Source: Granulicella sp. dw_53
GTDB taxonomy: Bacteria > Acidobacteriota > Terriglobia > Terriglobales > Acidobacteriaceae
DNA length: 64,000 bases
Direction of reading: 5' to 3'
Assembly: GCF_018449545.1 (NCBI RefSeq)
Contig: NZ_JAAVUR010000010.1
Span: 124,001-188,000, forward strand
How positions within the stretch are numbered: the first letter of the stretch is position 1; each line of letters begins with the position of its first letter. This document shows positions 46,201-55,797 of the stretch, one piece after another. A program made the translations under genes and the position numbers. The notes under the pieces were generated by a model. The model ran no database searches, had not been told where the DNA came from, and saw only the letters and a list, made by a program, of their open reading frames with translations.

Positions 46201-46248
46201 ATTTGATTAAAACGTTAAATTTGATAGATTTGATATATTGGATCAAAT
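46201..46248. promoter_or_regulatory. ATTTGAT heptamer array
   Basis: Direct copies of ATTTGAT start at 46201, 46219 and 46228, and an inverted copy ATCAAAT at 46242. The first steps are 18 and 9 bases, and the last two copies form an inverted pair. The array lies 130-177 bases upstream of the glycosyltransferase start in a region much richer in A+T than its surroundings. Confidence 0.5.
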
Positions 46249-46377
46249 GACGTCGCAAGCGCTCCGCGAGTCATTGAAGTTCTCTCAACCTTTATTTGGC
46301 GGCAGCCCTGTTCTCCAGGCGCACTTCCGCCTTCCACCCAGAGATCGAAGTAGTCACAGACCAAAGAGGAACAGCAA

Positions 46378-47682
46378 ATGAAAATTGGCTTTATCAGTAT
46401 GCCTTTGTCAGGGCACTTGAATCCGATGACCACGCTTGCACGCAAGCTTGCCTCGCGTGGACACGACGTGGTCTTCATCGGCATTCCAGATGTCGAACCC
46501 ACCGTTCGCGCTGCGGACCTGCAATTCGTACCCTTTTGCGAAAAAGAATACCCCTTCGGTTGTGATAGTTGGAGTGGAGTTACAAAGCGGCAGGGCCTCG
46601 ATGTCGTCCAATATTCGAGCCGCGAAGTACAGCCTGGACTCTGCCGAACGGCGTTGGAATACCTGCCAGGGATACTCGCTGAAACGGGCATCGAAGCGCT
46701 GGTCTTCGACACGGTCTACTTCTACCTCGAACTCGTTCCAATGCATCTCGGCATACCTTACGTGCATATCTGGAACGTGCTCCACTTCGATCTCTCTGGA
46801 GAGACCCCGCCCACCTTTTTTAGTTGGCCCCACGAGACGACACCCGAAGCCGTCACCAGGAACCTCGAGGGAGCAAAGTGGATCGGTGAAAATATAGCAG
46901 CGCCCATCCTGGCAGCCGCCATACCTTACGCCGAGAAGATGGAACTCCAAATCGATTGGGAAGATCCCGCCTCCACCATGTCCAAACTCGCTATCATCAC
47001 CCAGACACCCAGAGAATTCGACCTTCCAGGCGTCCAATGGCCCGACCAATTTATCTACGCCGGCCCCTTCCACGACGATGCTGGACGAGAGCAAGTATCC
47101 TTCCCTTGGAGGAAACTAACCGGCGAACCATTGATCTATGCGTCGTTGGGAACGCTCGTAAACGGCTTGGACTACCTCTACAAGATCATCCTCGAAGCAG
47201 TAGGAAAACTCTCTGGCATCCAGACCGTACTTTCGGTAGGCCGCAACATTAGTCCCGCAGATCTGGGTCCCATTCCATCCAACGTAATCGTAGTCCGCAA
47301 GGCTCCTCAAATAGAACTGCTCAAACTCGCGACGCTTTGCCTAACCCACGCCGGACTGAATACAGCACTGGAATCATTGGCACAAGGTGTGCCAATGGTG
47401 GCACTCCCAATCGCATTCGATCAACCCGGCGTCGCAACCAGAATCGCATACCACGGCGTCGGTGAATTCTTTGAGATTCAAGATCTGACCGCAGATAGCC
47501 TCTCAGAGTTGATACAAACCGTTCTGAAGAATCCAAGCTACGCAGACCGAGCCCGCTACTTTCAAAGAGTAATCGCGAAGACTCGCGGACTTGATCTGGC
47601 TGCCGATGTAATCGAAACCGCCTTCGGACTAGACCAAGCGACAGATCTAACCCAACAAGACAACGAGCTGTTATACGCCTAA
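46378..47682 (+). CDS. MGT-type (GT1) glycosyltransferase
   Basis: A 434-residue GT-B glycosyltransferase related to macrolide and zeaxanthin (CrtX-like) glucosyltransferases. The N-terminal Rossmann half starts 'KIGFISMPLSGHLNPMTTLARKL', with the conserved His-Leu-Asn-Pro. The C-terminal donor half has 'LTHAGLNTALESLAQGVPMVALPIAFDQPGVATRI', where the His, Gly and Asp-Gln contact the UDP-sugar. It has no signal peptide and probably glucosylates a small lipophilic acceptor inside the cell. AGAGGAACAGCAA precedes the ATG. No carotenoid or polyketide genes lie nearby to name the acceptor. Confidence 0.9.
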   Translation: MKIGFISMPLSGHLNPMTTLARKLASRGHDVVFIGIPDVEPTVRAADLQFVPFCEKEYPFGCDSWSGVTKRQGLDVVQYSSREVQPGLCRTALEYLPGILAETGIEALVFDTVYFYLELVPMHLGIPYVHIWNVLHFDLSGETPPTFFSWPHETTPEAVTRNLEGAKWIGENIAAPILAAAIPYAEKMELQIDWEDPASTMSKLAIITQTPREFDLPGVQWPDQFIYAGPFHDDAGREQVSFPWRKLTGEPLIYASLGTLVNGLDYLYKIILEAVGKLSGIQTVLSVGRNISPADLGPIPSNVIVVRKAPQIELLKLATLCLTHAGLNTALESLAQGVPMVALPIAFDQPGVATRIAYHGVGEFFEIQDLTADSLSELIQTVLKNPSYADRARYFQRVIAKTRGLDLAADVIETAFGLDQATDLTQQDNELLYA

Positions 47683-47714
47683 GCCCAAATCAAAATTCCT
47701 CCCAACAAACCAAC

Positions 47715-47751
47715 GCCTGCTGTGGCACACACAGAGACCGCCACAGCAGGC
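47715..47751. terminator. Hairpin between convergent genes
   Basis: GCCTGCTGTGGC pairs perfectly with GCCACAGCAGGC (12 pairs) around a 13-base loop, between the glycosyltransferase and serine hydrolase stops. No T-run. Confidence 0.5.
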
Positions 47752-47780
47752 ATAAATCCCCACTCCCGACTAAGAACTTC

Positions 47781-48878
47781 TCACTTTGAAGATGCCGCAA
47801 GAATCTTCAAAAGGATCTCTTGCGACCGCCGCTGACCCCAGCGACTGTTGTAAGCACTCGATGTAATTGCAACTACCATGTGCAACGAAGGCACAATATA
47901 AATCTTGTTTCCGCCATTTCCGGAAGCAAAATGAATCGTAATTTCGCGCCCCGCAACCTGCTCCGCCTTGGTGTACCACATAGAGCCGTAAGAGTCGGCG
48001 TAGGGATCGCTCTCCCCAATCGCCACCTGACTCGCCAGGCTACTAACAATCCAATCGTGCTGCAACAAGCGGCTCCCGTCCACAACACCGTCATTGAGCA
48101 TCAATTGACCAATGGCTGCTGCAGCACGAGCAGTCATCTCAAGATTCCCTTGTCCTGTCGTTCGATTGATCGGCACATGCCGCCATCGAAAATCAAGAAT
48201 ACCCAAAGGACTAAACAGATTCGCCCTCGCAAACTCATCGAGCGCCATATGGCTGGCATTCTCCACAATCGCCCCAACTAGGAAAGCATTGAGCGAGCAG
48301 TAAAGATACGTCTCCCCAGGAGCACGTCTGACCGGCACCGCATACACCGACTTCATCCAATCAGAAGATTCATCAAGCCTCCCCTCATTGCCCGGCGTCG
48401 ACGGATCGTCGTCATCCGCATCCAATCCTGAGCGCATAGTCAGCAGGTCCTTGATCCGAATCTTCTCCTTACCATCCTTCGGCAGACCAGGTAGGTACAC
48501 AGCAATCGAATCATCGACGTCCCCAACAAGCCGCCTCTCAACAGCAATCCCCATCAACAGGGATGTGACACTCTTAGTTGCAGACCGAATGTCATGCAAA
48601 GTATCAGCCGAATCGCCATTAAAGTAGCGTTCGCTCACCAGCAGACCATCCCTCACCACCACAATCCCTTTCAAGTCACGATGCTCGTCCTGCACCATCT
48701 ACCCATACAGCGTCTCTAGAGCCCCGACATCAATCTTCGAATCAGCAGACCGCATTGGCGTCCAAAGCACACCCCGCGGTTGCCTATCGCTCTGAGACGC
48801 TTGCACCACCTGAGCCCGCAAAACCACACAAGAAAAAATAACAAGCCCACAAAAAAATAGAAGGTGCTTCTTGCACAT
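47781..48878 (-). pseudogene. Serine hydrolase (class C beta-lactamase-like) with in-frame TAG
   Basis: Two parts in the same frame join directly. Bases 48878-48702 encode a signal peptide ('MCKKHLLFFCGLVIFSCVVLRAQ') and a linker ending 'VGALETLYG'. Then comes TAG (48701-48699), followed at once by ATG GTG CAG and a 305-residue catalytic domain ('GIVVVRDGLLVSERYF'). That domain has S-A-T-K as the S-x-x-K motif, 'YCSLN' in place of Y-x-N, and a C-terminal 'HFASGNGG' box. Exported penicillin-binding-like hydrolases of this type normally have a signal peptide joined to this domain, so one base change seems to have cut a 365-residue protein. Translation from 48698 would give a cytoplasmic domain without its signal. 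Read-through or a sequencing error are alternatives. Confidence 0.8.
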
Positions 48879-49019
48879 CCGAACAGCTACGCAAACCAAA
48901 GAGAATAAGTTCCCTCGAACCAAAAAACTAATTCAGCAAGAATTCGCGCCCTGAGTGAACTATTTGAAGACCTCCAGCGTAGTTGCCTAACAAGCATAAG
49001 ACCGCCAGGAGAAGACCTC

Positions 49020-51557
49020 ATGCATGACGTCTACGTTGCGTTCCGTCAGTTTCGCAAGTCGCCAGCCTTCGCCGTGACCGTAGTTCTTACGATTGCGCTG
49101 GGAATCGGGGCGAACACAGCGATCTTCACTCTGGTGCACGCCGTTCTGATGAAGTCCTTACCAGTCACCGACCCCAAGACCCTCTACCGCGTAGGCGACC
49201 TCGACGACTGCTGCGTCAACGGCGGCTTCATCAACGACAACGGAGACTTCGACCTCTACTCCTACGAACTCTACAAACACCTGCAGGAGACAACACCAGA
49301 GTTCGAAAGCCTGGCGGCAATGCAGTCAGGCGGCAACGAGATGAGCGTACGCCGAGGTTCAGAGCCCGCCAAATCCGCACGCACCGAGTACGTCTCCGGC
49401 AATTACTTCAAGACTCTCGGCATCGGACCCTTCGCCGGCCGCACCCTCACCAGCGACGACGACACCACCGGCGCGGCTCCCGCCGTCGTCATGAGCTATC
49501 AGGCATGGCAGTCGAACTACGGTGGCGACCCACACGTCGTAGGCGCAACATTCTATCTACAGGGCAAGCCCGTCACCGTCGTCGGCATCGCTCCCGCAGG
49601 ATTCTTCGGAGACCGCATCAGAAGCAATCCACCAGAGATATGGATTCCCCTCGCCGACGAACCCCTCATCGAAGGAAGAAACACCATCCTAAAGGTGCCC
49701 GAGAGCAACTGGCTCTACGTGCTGGGCCGAATCAAGCCAGGCGTAAGCATCGCACCGTTGCAGAGCAAGATGTCCAACAGCCTCCGCCAGTGGCTCGCGA
49801 CACAGCCAGGCTACCTGCGCAACGGCGGCGCAACACTCATCCCCAAGCAGCACGTAGTCATCGTCCCTGGAGGCGCAGGCATCGAGAACCTGCAACGCCA
49901 GACCGGCAAAGGACTACATCTGCTCATGATAATTTCGGCGCTCGTGCTTCTCGTCGCCTGCGCCAATGTAGCCAACCTGCTCCTCGCGCGCGGCGCAACA
50001 CGCAAAGCGGACACATCCATTCGCATGGCGCTCGGCGCGGCACGCACTAGACTCATCCGCCAGATGCTCACAGAGAGCGTTCTCCTCGGTTGCTTCGGCG
50101 GACTCGCCGGCTTAGCCGTAGCCTATGCAGGCACACGCATGATTCTTACGCTCGCATTTCCGGACGCGCCACAGCTCCCCATCCATGCGAGCCCGTCTCT
50201 GCCTGTCCTGGCCTTCGCCTTTCTGCTTTCGCTCCTCACCGGCGTCATCTTCGGCGTTGTGCCCGCCTGGATCACATCGCACTCCAATCCCGCCGAAGCC
50301 CTGCGCGGTGCAAACCGCTCCACACGCGATAGTGCATCGCTGCCGCAGAAGTCCCTCATCGTCTTTCAAGCCGCGCTCTCACTCGTCTTACTAGTAAGTG
50401 CAGGACTACTCACCAAGAGTCTGCGAAACATGGAGCACCAGAACTTCGGCTTAGAAACCTCCAACCGTTACGTATTGCACCTCGACCCCGCAGGCGCAGG
50501 CTACACCGCCGAAACCCTCCCCGCGCTCTATCAATCCCTCGAGCAACAATTCGAATCCATGCCCGGCGTCCAGAGCGCAGGCCTCGCCCTCTACAGCACA
50601 TTGGAAGGCAACAACTGGGGCGAAGGAATCTATGTCGATGGACATCCCACACCAGGCCCCAACGATCACAATGGCTCGTCATGGGATAGAGTAAGTCCAC
50701 ACTTCTTTGCGACCGTAGGCCAGCCAGTCCTTCGCGGCAGAGCATTCACCAATCAAGACACCGACACCTCGCAAAAGGTAGCAGTCGTAAACCAGGCATT
50801 CGTGAAGAAGTTTTTTCCCAAAGAAGATCCACTCGGACGGCACTTTGGAGTCTTCGATCAAAAGTATGCCACGTCCTTCGAGATCGTCGGCATCGTAGAG
50901 GACGCGAAATACACCAATCCGCGCGGCGAAGTGCGAACGATGTACTTCCGTCCCCTGACCCAGCAACTAGCGGGACTGACCGAACCGAACTTCGTCATGG
51001 CCGAGGGCCGTTCGCTCTTCATCAACTCCGTAACTCTGCACTTTCAACGGCCTCCGCAAAATCTCGACACGCTCGTACGTCGCACCCTCGCAAATATCAA
51101 TCCCAACCTGACCGTAATCGACCTCCACTCCCTCGACGATCAGGTCGCTGGCAACTTCACCCAGGAGCGCCTCATCGCGCGGCTAACGATGCTCTTCGGC
51201 GCACTCGCCCTGATACTTGCATCGGTAGGCCTGTACGGCATCACCTCCTACCAGGTAGCCCGCAGAACCAGCGAGATCGGGCTGCGCATGGCGCTCGGCG
51301 CAAACCGTGCAAACGTCGTGCGAATGGTACTGTGGGGAGCGATCTTCCAGGCCGGCCTCGGTCTCACAATCGGCATTCCCATCGCAATGCTCGGAGCCCA
51401 CACCATGGCCGACCAACTCTACCAGGTCCGCTCCTACGATCCTCTAAGCCTTGCAATCGCAATTGCCGTCCTGTCGGCATCCGCGGCCATCGCAGGCTTC
51501 ATCCCCGCACGACGCGCGGCAAATATCGAACCCATGGAAGCGCTGCGCACCGAATAA
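49020..51557 (+). CDS. ADOP/MacB-type ABC transporter permease
   Basis: An 845-residue membrane protein of the ADOP family typical of acidobacteria. It has an N-terminal helix ('FAVTVVLTIALGIGANTAIFTLV'), a MacB-like periplasmic core, FtsX-type helices ('LLMIISALVLLVACANVANLLLA', then two more), a second periplasmic core from about residue 480, and a final FtsX set ('LFGALALILASVGLYGITSYQVA'). It ends in 'PARRAANIEPMEALRTE', a standard FtsX tail. These permeases pair with separate ATPases and work in efflux or envelope processes. No ATPase gene lies next to it here. AGGAG precedes the ATG. Confidence 0.92.
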   Translation: MHDVYVAFRQFRKSPAFAVTVVLTIALGIGANTAIFTLVHAVLMKSLPVTDPKTLYRVGDLDDCCVNGGFINDNGDFDLYSYELYKHLQETTPEFESLAAMQSGGNEMSVRRGSEPAKSARTEYVSGNYFKTLGIGPFAGRTLTSDDDTTGAAPAVVMSYQAWQSNYGGDPHVVGATFYLQGKPVTVVGIAPAGFFGDRIRSNPPEIWIPLADEPLIEGRNTILKVPESNWLYVLGRIKPGVSIAPLQSKMSNSLRQWLATQPGYLRNGGATLIPKQHVVIVPGGAGIENLQRQTGKGLHLLMIISALVLLVACANVANLLLARGATRKADTSIRMALGAARTRLIRQMLTESVLLGCFGGLAGLAVAYAGTRMILTLAFPDAPQLPIHASPSLPVLAFAFLLSLLTGVIFGVVPAWITSHSNPAEALRGANRSTRDSASLPQKSLIVFQAALSLVLLVSAGLLTKSLRNMEHQNFGLETSNRYVLHLDPAGAGYTAETLPALYQSLEQQFESMPGVQSAGLALYSTLEGNNWGEGIYVDGHPTPGPNDHNGSSWDRVSPHFFATVGQPVLRGRAFTNQDTDTSQKVAVVNQAFVKKFFPKEDPLGRHFGVFDQKYATSFEIVGIVEDAKYTNPRGEVRTMYFRPLTQQLAGLTEPNFVMAEGRSLFINSVTLHFQRPPQNLDTLVRRTLANINPNLTVIDLHSLDDQVAGNFTQERLIARLTMLFGALALILASVGLYGITSYQVARRTSEIGLRMALGANRANVVRMVLWGAIFQAGLGLTIGIPIAMLGAHTMADQLYQVRSYDPLSLAIAIAVLSASAAIAGFIPARRAANIEPMEALRTE

Positions 51558-51790
51558 ATCTCATCACTCCAGCGCACTACACCAGCCAGCATTAAGAAGA
51601 AGCTACTCAACCAACTTCACTAAAAATGCGGTGAAGCCAAGGAGCAATCGAAGCTACGCATCGCGTCACAAGCGATCACTATCCTACAGAACCTCTTACG
51701 AGTACAACGACATATATTCTGCATTGGATACACTGTCGACTGACACAATACTCCGTGCCAGCTGTTCTCTCGTAAGAAAGGTAGCATCCG

Positions 51791-54349
51791 ATGGCTAGAA
51801 TCACACGCCGCAGCCTCCTCGTCTCAGCCTCTACCGTGGCAGCAACTCTGTCGGTTGGAAAACGTTTCAGCTTTAGTCAGAGTTCGCCGAACGATGCAGA
51901 CGACCTCAAGCTCTGGTACACCCAGCCGGCATCGCAGTGGGTAGACGCCTTGCCCATCGGCAACGGACGTCTCGGCGCGATGGTCTTCGGCGGAGGCGCC
52001 ATCCACACCAACGCGGTCAAGGACGCAAAGGGCGAACCCACATCCGGTCCCGTCCCCACCGATCCCGCAAAAGAGACCTTGCAGCTAAACGAAGACACGC
52101 TATGGTCAGGTCTTCCAGTCGACGGCAACAACCGCGACGCGAAGAACTACCTCTCTGCAATACGCGAAGCCGTCCTCCAGCAGAAAAACTATCATCTCGC
52201 CGACCAGCTATGCCGTAAGATGCAAGGACTCTTCGCAGAGGCATACCAGCCGCTCGGCAACCTCCACGTCGATTGCACTCACACCGGTCAGGTAACAGGC
52301 TATCGTCGCGAACTCGACCTTGCCTCCGCCATCGCGGCCACTCGCTACACAGTAGATGATACCCAGTTCGAACGCATAGCGTTCTCCTCCGCAAAAGATC
52401 AGGCCATCGTACTGCGCGTCTCTGCCAGCAGACCAGGCCAATTAAACGCGACCATATGGTTGGACGGCCCACTCGAGAAGTCGGTCAAGACAGTCGGCGG
52501 CAACCGTCTGTTGTTAACTGGCAAAGCCCCAAAGCACATCGCCGGCGCCGGTCATCCTGGCGGTGAAGATCCGGCCGTCTTCTCTGACGTCGCAGGCGAG
52601 GGGATGTACTTCGCCGCGACCTTACAGGCGAATATCCAGGGCGGCCATATCTCCGCAACCGGAAACAGCCTCATCATCAAGGGCGCGACAGCATGCACCA
52701 TCGTATTAACCGCCGCTACCGGTTATCGCGGATTCGATAAGAGTCCCGACACGCCACAGGCCGTCGTAACCCAACTGGCTAGCCGCCAACTCGACTCCGC
52801 CCTCACCCACAGCGACTCCACACTCCATGAACGCCACATAGCGGATTACAAAAGGCTCTTCAACCGCGTGTCACTCACGTTGGGCCCAAACCACCAGGCA
52901 GCCTTACCGACCGATCAGCGTCTGGCGAACTTCGCATCTGCACCCGATCCATCCTTGCTCGCCCTCTACTTCCACTACGGACGCTACCTGCTCATCAGCA
53001 GCTCACGTCCTGGCACACAGGCAGCAAACCTACAGGGTATATGGAACTATCAGGTGCAGCCGCCATGGAGCAGCAACTGGACCACCAACATCAACGTCCA
53101 GATGAACTACTGGCCCGCAGAGACCTGCAACCTCAGCGACTGCACCGAGCCCTTGATAACTTTCATCGAAGGTCTCCGCGACACCGGCACCCGCACTGCG
53201 CAGGAGATGTACGGCTTGCCAGGCTGGGTCACACATCACAACATAGACATCTGGCGCGCCGCGAACCCTGTAGGAATGGGCGTCGGCGCACCGACGTGGG
53301 CCAACTGGGGCATGAGCGGACCCTGGCTCTGCGCCCACCTCTTCGAGCACTACCGCTTTACCCGCGACCGCGAATTCCTGAGAACGCGTGCATACCCATT
53401 AATGAAAGGTTCGGCGGAGTTTTGCCTGGCATGGCTGATCGACGACGGTGAGGGACATCTAACAACATGCCCTTCGGAGTCGACCGAGAACGATTTCATG
53501 GCGCCCGACGGCAAGCCTGCCATGACAAGCGCCGGCTGCACCATGGACATGGCGCTCATCCGGGAGCTCTTTACGAACTGCATCGCTGCATCGAAAGAAC
53601 TAGCCTTGGACCACGACTTCGCCGCAAAGCTTGAGACAGCACGCAACAAACTCATCCCATATCGCATAGGCAGTCACGGTCAGCTACAGGAGTGGTCCAT
53701 CGATTTCGTCGAGAGCACCCCAGGTCAGCGCCACATGTCCCACCTCTATCCTCTGTATCCCGGCAACGAGATCACGCCACGCGGTACGCCCGAGCTTGCA
53801 AAGGCAGCACGTATCTCGCTGGAGCGGCGGCTGGCCAACGGCGGCGCATACACCGGCTGGAGCCGCGCCTGGGCCATTGGGTTCTGGTCCCGCCTCGGCG
53901 ACGGCGACAAAGCCTGGGAATCTCTCTCGATGCTGATGCAGCACAGTACCAACCTGAATCTCTTCGACACACATCCCGCCGGCAAGACATCCATCTTTCA
54001 GATCGACGGAAACTTCGGCGCCACTGCGGCAATCGCCGAGATGCTCATGCAAAGCCATACGGACGTCATCGACCTGTTGCCCGCTTTACCATCCGCATGG
54101 CCTTCCGGCGAAGTGAAAGGTCTCAGGGCACGCGGCGCAGTCGAGATAGATCTGCGTTGGGCAAACGGAAAGGCAACAGCCGCCACCATCCGGCCAGACC
54201 TCTCCGGCGAATATCGTCTCCGTGCACCAGCGGAACAAAACATCGCCAGCATCACCGGCAAAGGTGAAACCCCATTGCGAAAGAACTCCGACGGCAGCGT
54301 CGCTTTTACATTGGAAGCAAAACAGATATATAGAGTGAGATTCGCGTGA
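51791..54349 (+). CDS. GH95-type alpha-L-fucosidase, Tat-exported
   Basis: An 852-residue exported glycosidase. After a Tat-like signal ('[10 protein letters not shown]') comes the N-terminal beta-sandwich ('[28 protein letters not shown]', the usual GH95 opening). An (alpha/alpha)6 catalytic domain follows, with '[14 protein letters not shown]' and 'CPSESTEND', which hold the Asn pair and the Glu used by inverting 1,2-alpha-L-fucosidases. Some GH95 members act on L-galactose instead. The gene is alone on its strand, with AAAGG nine bases upstream of the ATG. It suits breakdown of plant xyloglucan or other fucosylated glycans. Confidence 0.92.
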   Translation: MARITRRSLLVSASTVAATLSVGKRFSFSQSSPNDADDLKLWYTQPASQWVDALPIGNGRLGAMVFGGGAIHTNAVKDAKGEPTSGPVPTDPAKETLQLNEDTLWSGLPVDGNNRDAKNYLSAIREAVLQQKNYHLADQLCRKMQGLFAEAYQPLGNLHVDCTHTGQVTGYRRELDLASAIAATRYTVDDTQFERIAFSSAKDQAIVLRVSASRPGQLNATIWLDGPLEKSVKTVGGNRLLLTGKAPKHIAGAGHPGGEDPAVFSDVAGEGMYFAATLQANIQGGHISATGNSLIIKGATACTIVLTAATGYRGFDKSPDTPQAVVTQLASRQLDSALTHSDSTLHERHIADYKRLFNRVSLTLGPNHQAALPTDQRLANFASAPDPSLLALYFHYGRYLLISSSRPGTQAANLQGIWNYQVQPPWSSNWTTNINVQMNYWPAETCNLSDCTEPLITFIEGLRDTGTRTAQEMYGLPGWVTHHNIDIWRAANPVGMGVGAPTWANWGMSGPWLCAHLFEHYRFTRDREFLRTRAYPLMKGSAEFCLAWLIDDGEGHLTTCPSESTENDFMAPDGKPAMTSAGCTMDMALIRELFTNCIAASKELALDHDFAAKLETARNKLIPYRIGSHGQLQEWSIDFVESTPGQRHMSHLYPLYPGNEITPRGTPELAKAARISLERRLANGGAYTGWSRAWAIGFWSRLGDGDKAWESLSMLMQHSTNLNLFDTHPAGKTSIFQIDGNFGATAAIAEMLMQSHTDVIDLLPALPSAWPSGEVKGLRARGAVEIDLRWANGKATAATIRPDLSGEYRLRAPAEQNIASITGKGETPLRKNSDGSVAFTLEAKQIYRVRFA

Positions 54350-54419
54350 CACTGGTAAGTCAAAAAACAGCCCAATCGAGCGACATATCGATCCCCCAAA
54401 AACTTTGTTTCGAATTCCT

Positions 54420-54523
54420 CAGCAAAAACGCATGTCAATCCCCAAAATCACTTAACTCATTGCCGTTCAAAGAGATAAGAGTGGCACTTTAGTTTCGGTC
54501 AATCACATAAAATAGAACTAGAG
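54420..54523. repeat. Dispersed intergenic element, copy 2
   Basis: Aligns with 12985-13088 in the same orientation. The two ends are best kept: CAGCAAAAAC...TGTCAA...CCCCAAAA at the left, GGCACTTTAGTT and TAAAATAGAACTAGA at the right. The centre has diverged. Confidence 0.7.
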
Positions 54524-54530
54524 AAACAAA

Positions 54531-54563
54531 AAAGGCCTCGACGGCAACCCCGTCGAGGCCTTT
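54531..54563 (-). terminator. Strong hairpin terminator, polysaccharide cluster
   Basis: AAAGGCCTCGACGG pairs perfectly with CCGTCGAGGCCTTT around a five-base loop. The minus strand continues with a T-run (TTTTTTTG), so it mainly serves the cluster ending at 54721; it can also act on the GH95 transcript. Confidence 0.8.
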
Positions 54564-54679
54564 GCATGCAACAAACAACCGTAACCCAAGCCCGCTCACG
54601 TATTTGGGCGCAACTCAAGTAGAATCAGCCGCTTACCGGAGCCTAAATCCAGCAAGCGACTGATTATAAAGCACTTACC

Positions 54680-54716
54680 TCACCACCCCCCCCCCGGGGG
54701 GGTAGGGGTCTGGTGA
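54680..54716. repeat. C/G homopolymer hairpin
   Basis: TCACCA, ten or more C, seven G, then TAGGGGTC and TGGTGA. Outer TCACCA / TGGTGA and inner C/G runs pair. It sits five bases from the glycosyltransferase stop. Homopolymers of this length are prone to slippage and to sequencing error. Confidence 0.6.
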
Positions 54717-54720
54717 CACC

Positions 54721-55797
54721 CTAGAAGGCGTCAGAGAAGGCTGCACCAAGAGACTTGACCGCAGCATGGAGTGGCCGTCCAACGAGGATAGGCCGTCGGA
54801 AGATCGCCACTACAAACTGCATAAGGCCCCTGAAGTATCGCCCTTGTGACCAGTAGATCCGTCCCGAGTAAAGATAGGAGTCTGCAATGACCCAACCGTC
54901 AGCCCGCTCACAGTCAGCGGATTGCAATGTTGCCAACATCGCGAGCGCCAGAGAAAAGGCCCTCAGACGATACATATTTCGGGCGCTCGAGAGGTACGCC
55001 CTCCCAATGGCCGTGTGGATACTTCTGTCGTCCACACCCATGGAGGCAAGAGCAGCGGCTGTAATCTCCGGAGACAACGCCAGCGGATCGCAAGCTCCGC
55101 TTCGCCGCGCCGCAGCCGATGCCTTCGCCGCAAGCGTGCCAAGAGCCTGCTTCCTGCATCGGAGGACCGAACCCTGCTCCGGATGAACTCTGTATCGAAG
55201 GACTACTTGCTTCAGATTCGCCAGTTCGAAGTGGTCAGCCATTCGCAGCCAAAGATCGTAGTCCTCGGCATCGGGAATGTTTCTGTAACCACCTGCGAAC
55301 AGAAACGCATCCTTCGTATAGAGAACAGTAGGATGCCAGAACGCAGTGCAGTCCGACAACTGCCGCTTGATCGAGAAGTCGCTCTCAGGATGTCTAGCCG
55401 TGAGTAACGCCTTGCCGTCCGCGTCAATGAACTCAACAGCGCCCCCAACGAGGCTGATCTCAGGATGGCTCTCAAGAAACTCAACCTGAACCTTCAAGCG
55501 GTCTAAGAGGGCAACATCGTCGGCATCCATCCTCGCGATATATCTTCCCCGCGCAAGGTCGCAGCCACGATTTAGAGATTCGACTAAGCCTCGGTTGCTC
55601 TGAGCAAATAGCCTTATTCGGGAATCCTGGCTTCGGTAGCGATCGAGAAGCGCAAGCGATTCGTCATCCGAACCATCGTCGATGATGATGAACTCGAACT
55701 CGTCGAAGCTCTGGCTGAGAACGCTCTCGACAGCCTCCGACAAGAAGCGTCCTCCGTTGAACACGCTCATCACGACGGAAACAATGGGACTTGTCAT
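54721..55797 (-). CDS. GT2 family glycosyltransferase
   Basis: A 358-residue GT-A glycosyltransferase with no signal peptide. It begins 'VSVVMSVFNGGRFLSEAVESVLSQSFDEFEFIIIDDGSDD', with nucleotide-binding Asp residues, and has 'ARMDADDVALLDRL' as the D-x-D metal motif at about residue 90. A C-terminal hydrophobic segment could sit at the membrane. It adds a sugar to a lipid-linked or polymer acceptor. ATG 55797 overlaps the stop of the upstream GT2 gene as ATGA, so translation is coupled; the open frame further upstream is rejected. Last gene of the cluster. Confidence 0.92.
   Translation of the reverse strand: MTSPIVSVVMSVFNGGRFLSEAVESVLSQSFDEFEFIIIDDGSDDESLALLDRYRSQDSRIRLFAQSNRGLVESLNRGCDLARGRYIARMDADDVALLDRLKVQVEFLESHPEISLVGGAVEFIDADGKALLTARHPESDFSIKRQLSDCTAFWHPTVLYTKDAFLFAGGYRNIPDAEDYDLWLRMADHFELANLKQVVLRYRVHPEQGSVLRCRKQALGTLAAKASAAARRSGACDPLALSPEITAAALASMGVDDRSIHTAIGRAYLSSARNMYRLRAFSLALAMLATLQSADCERADGWVIADSYLYSGRIYWSQGRYFRGLMQFVVAIFRRPILVGRPLHAAVKSLGAAFSDAF

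Larger units (their letters stand above)
46048..46377. other. 330-base spacer with two hairpins and heptamer repeats
   Basis: No gene. It contains a hairpin GTTCGCATC / GATGCGAAC (46061-46090), a terminator (46128-46170), and an AT-rich control region with four ATTTGAT heptamers before the glycosyltransferase gene. Confidence 0.7.
54350..54720. other. 371-base convergent spacer
   Basis: No gene. It contains copy 2 of the dispersed element, a strong hairpin terminator and a C/G homopolymer hairpin directly after the stop of the last polysaccharide-cluster gene. Confidence 0.7.

Noticed and set aside
54531..54563. Perfect inverted repeat as a possible transposon end or attachment site
   Set aside because: Hairpin with a T-run on the minus strand fits a terminator better; no transposase or integrase nearby.
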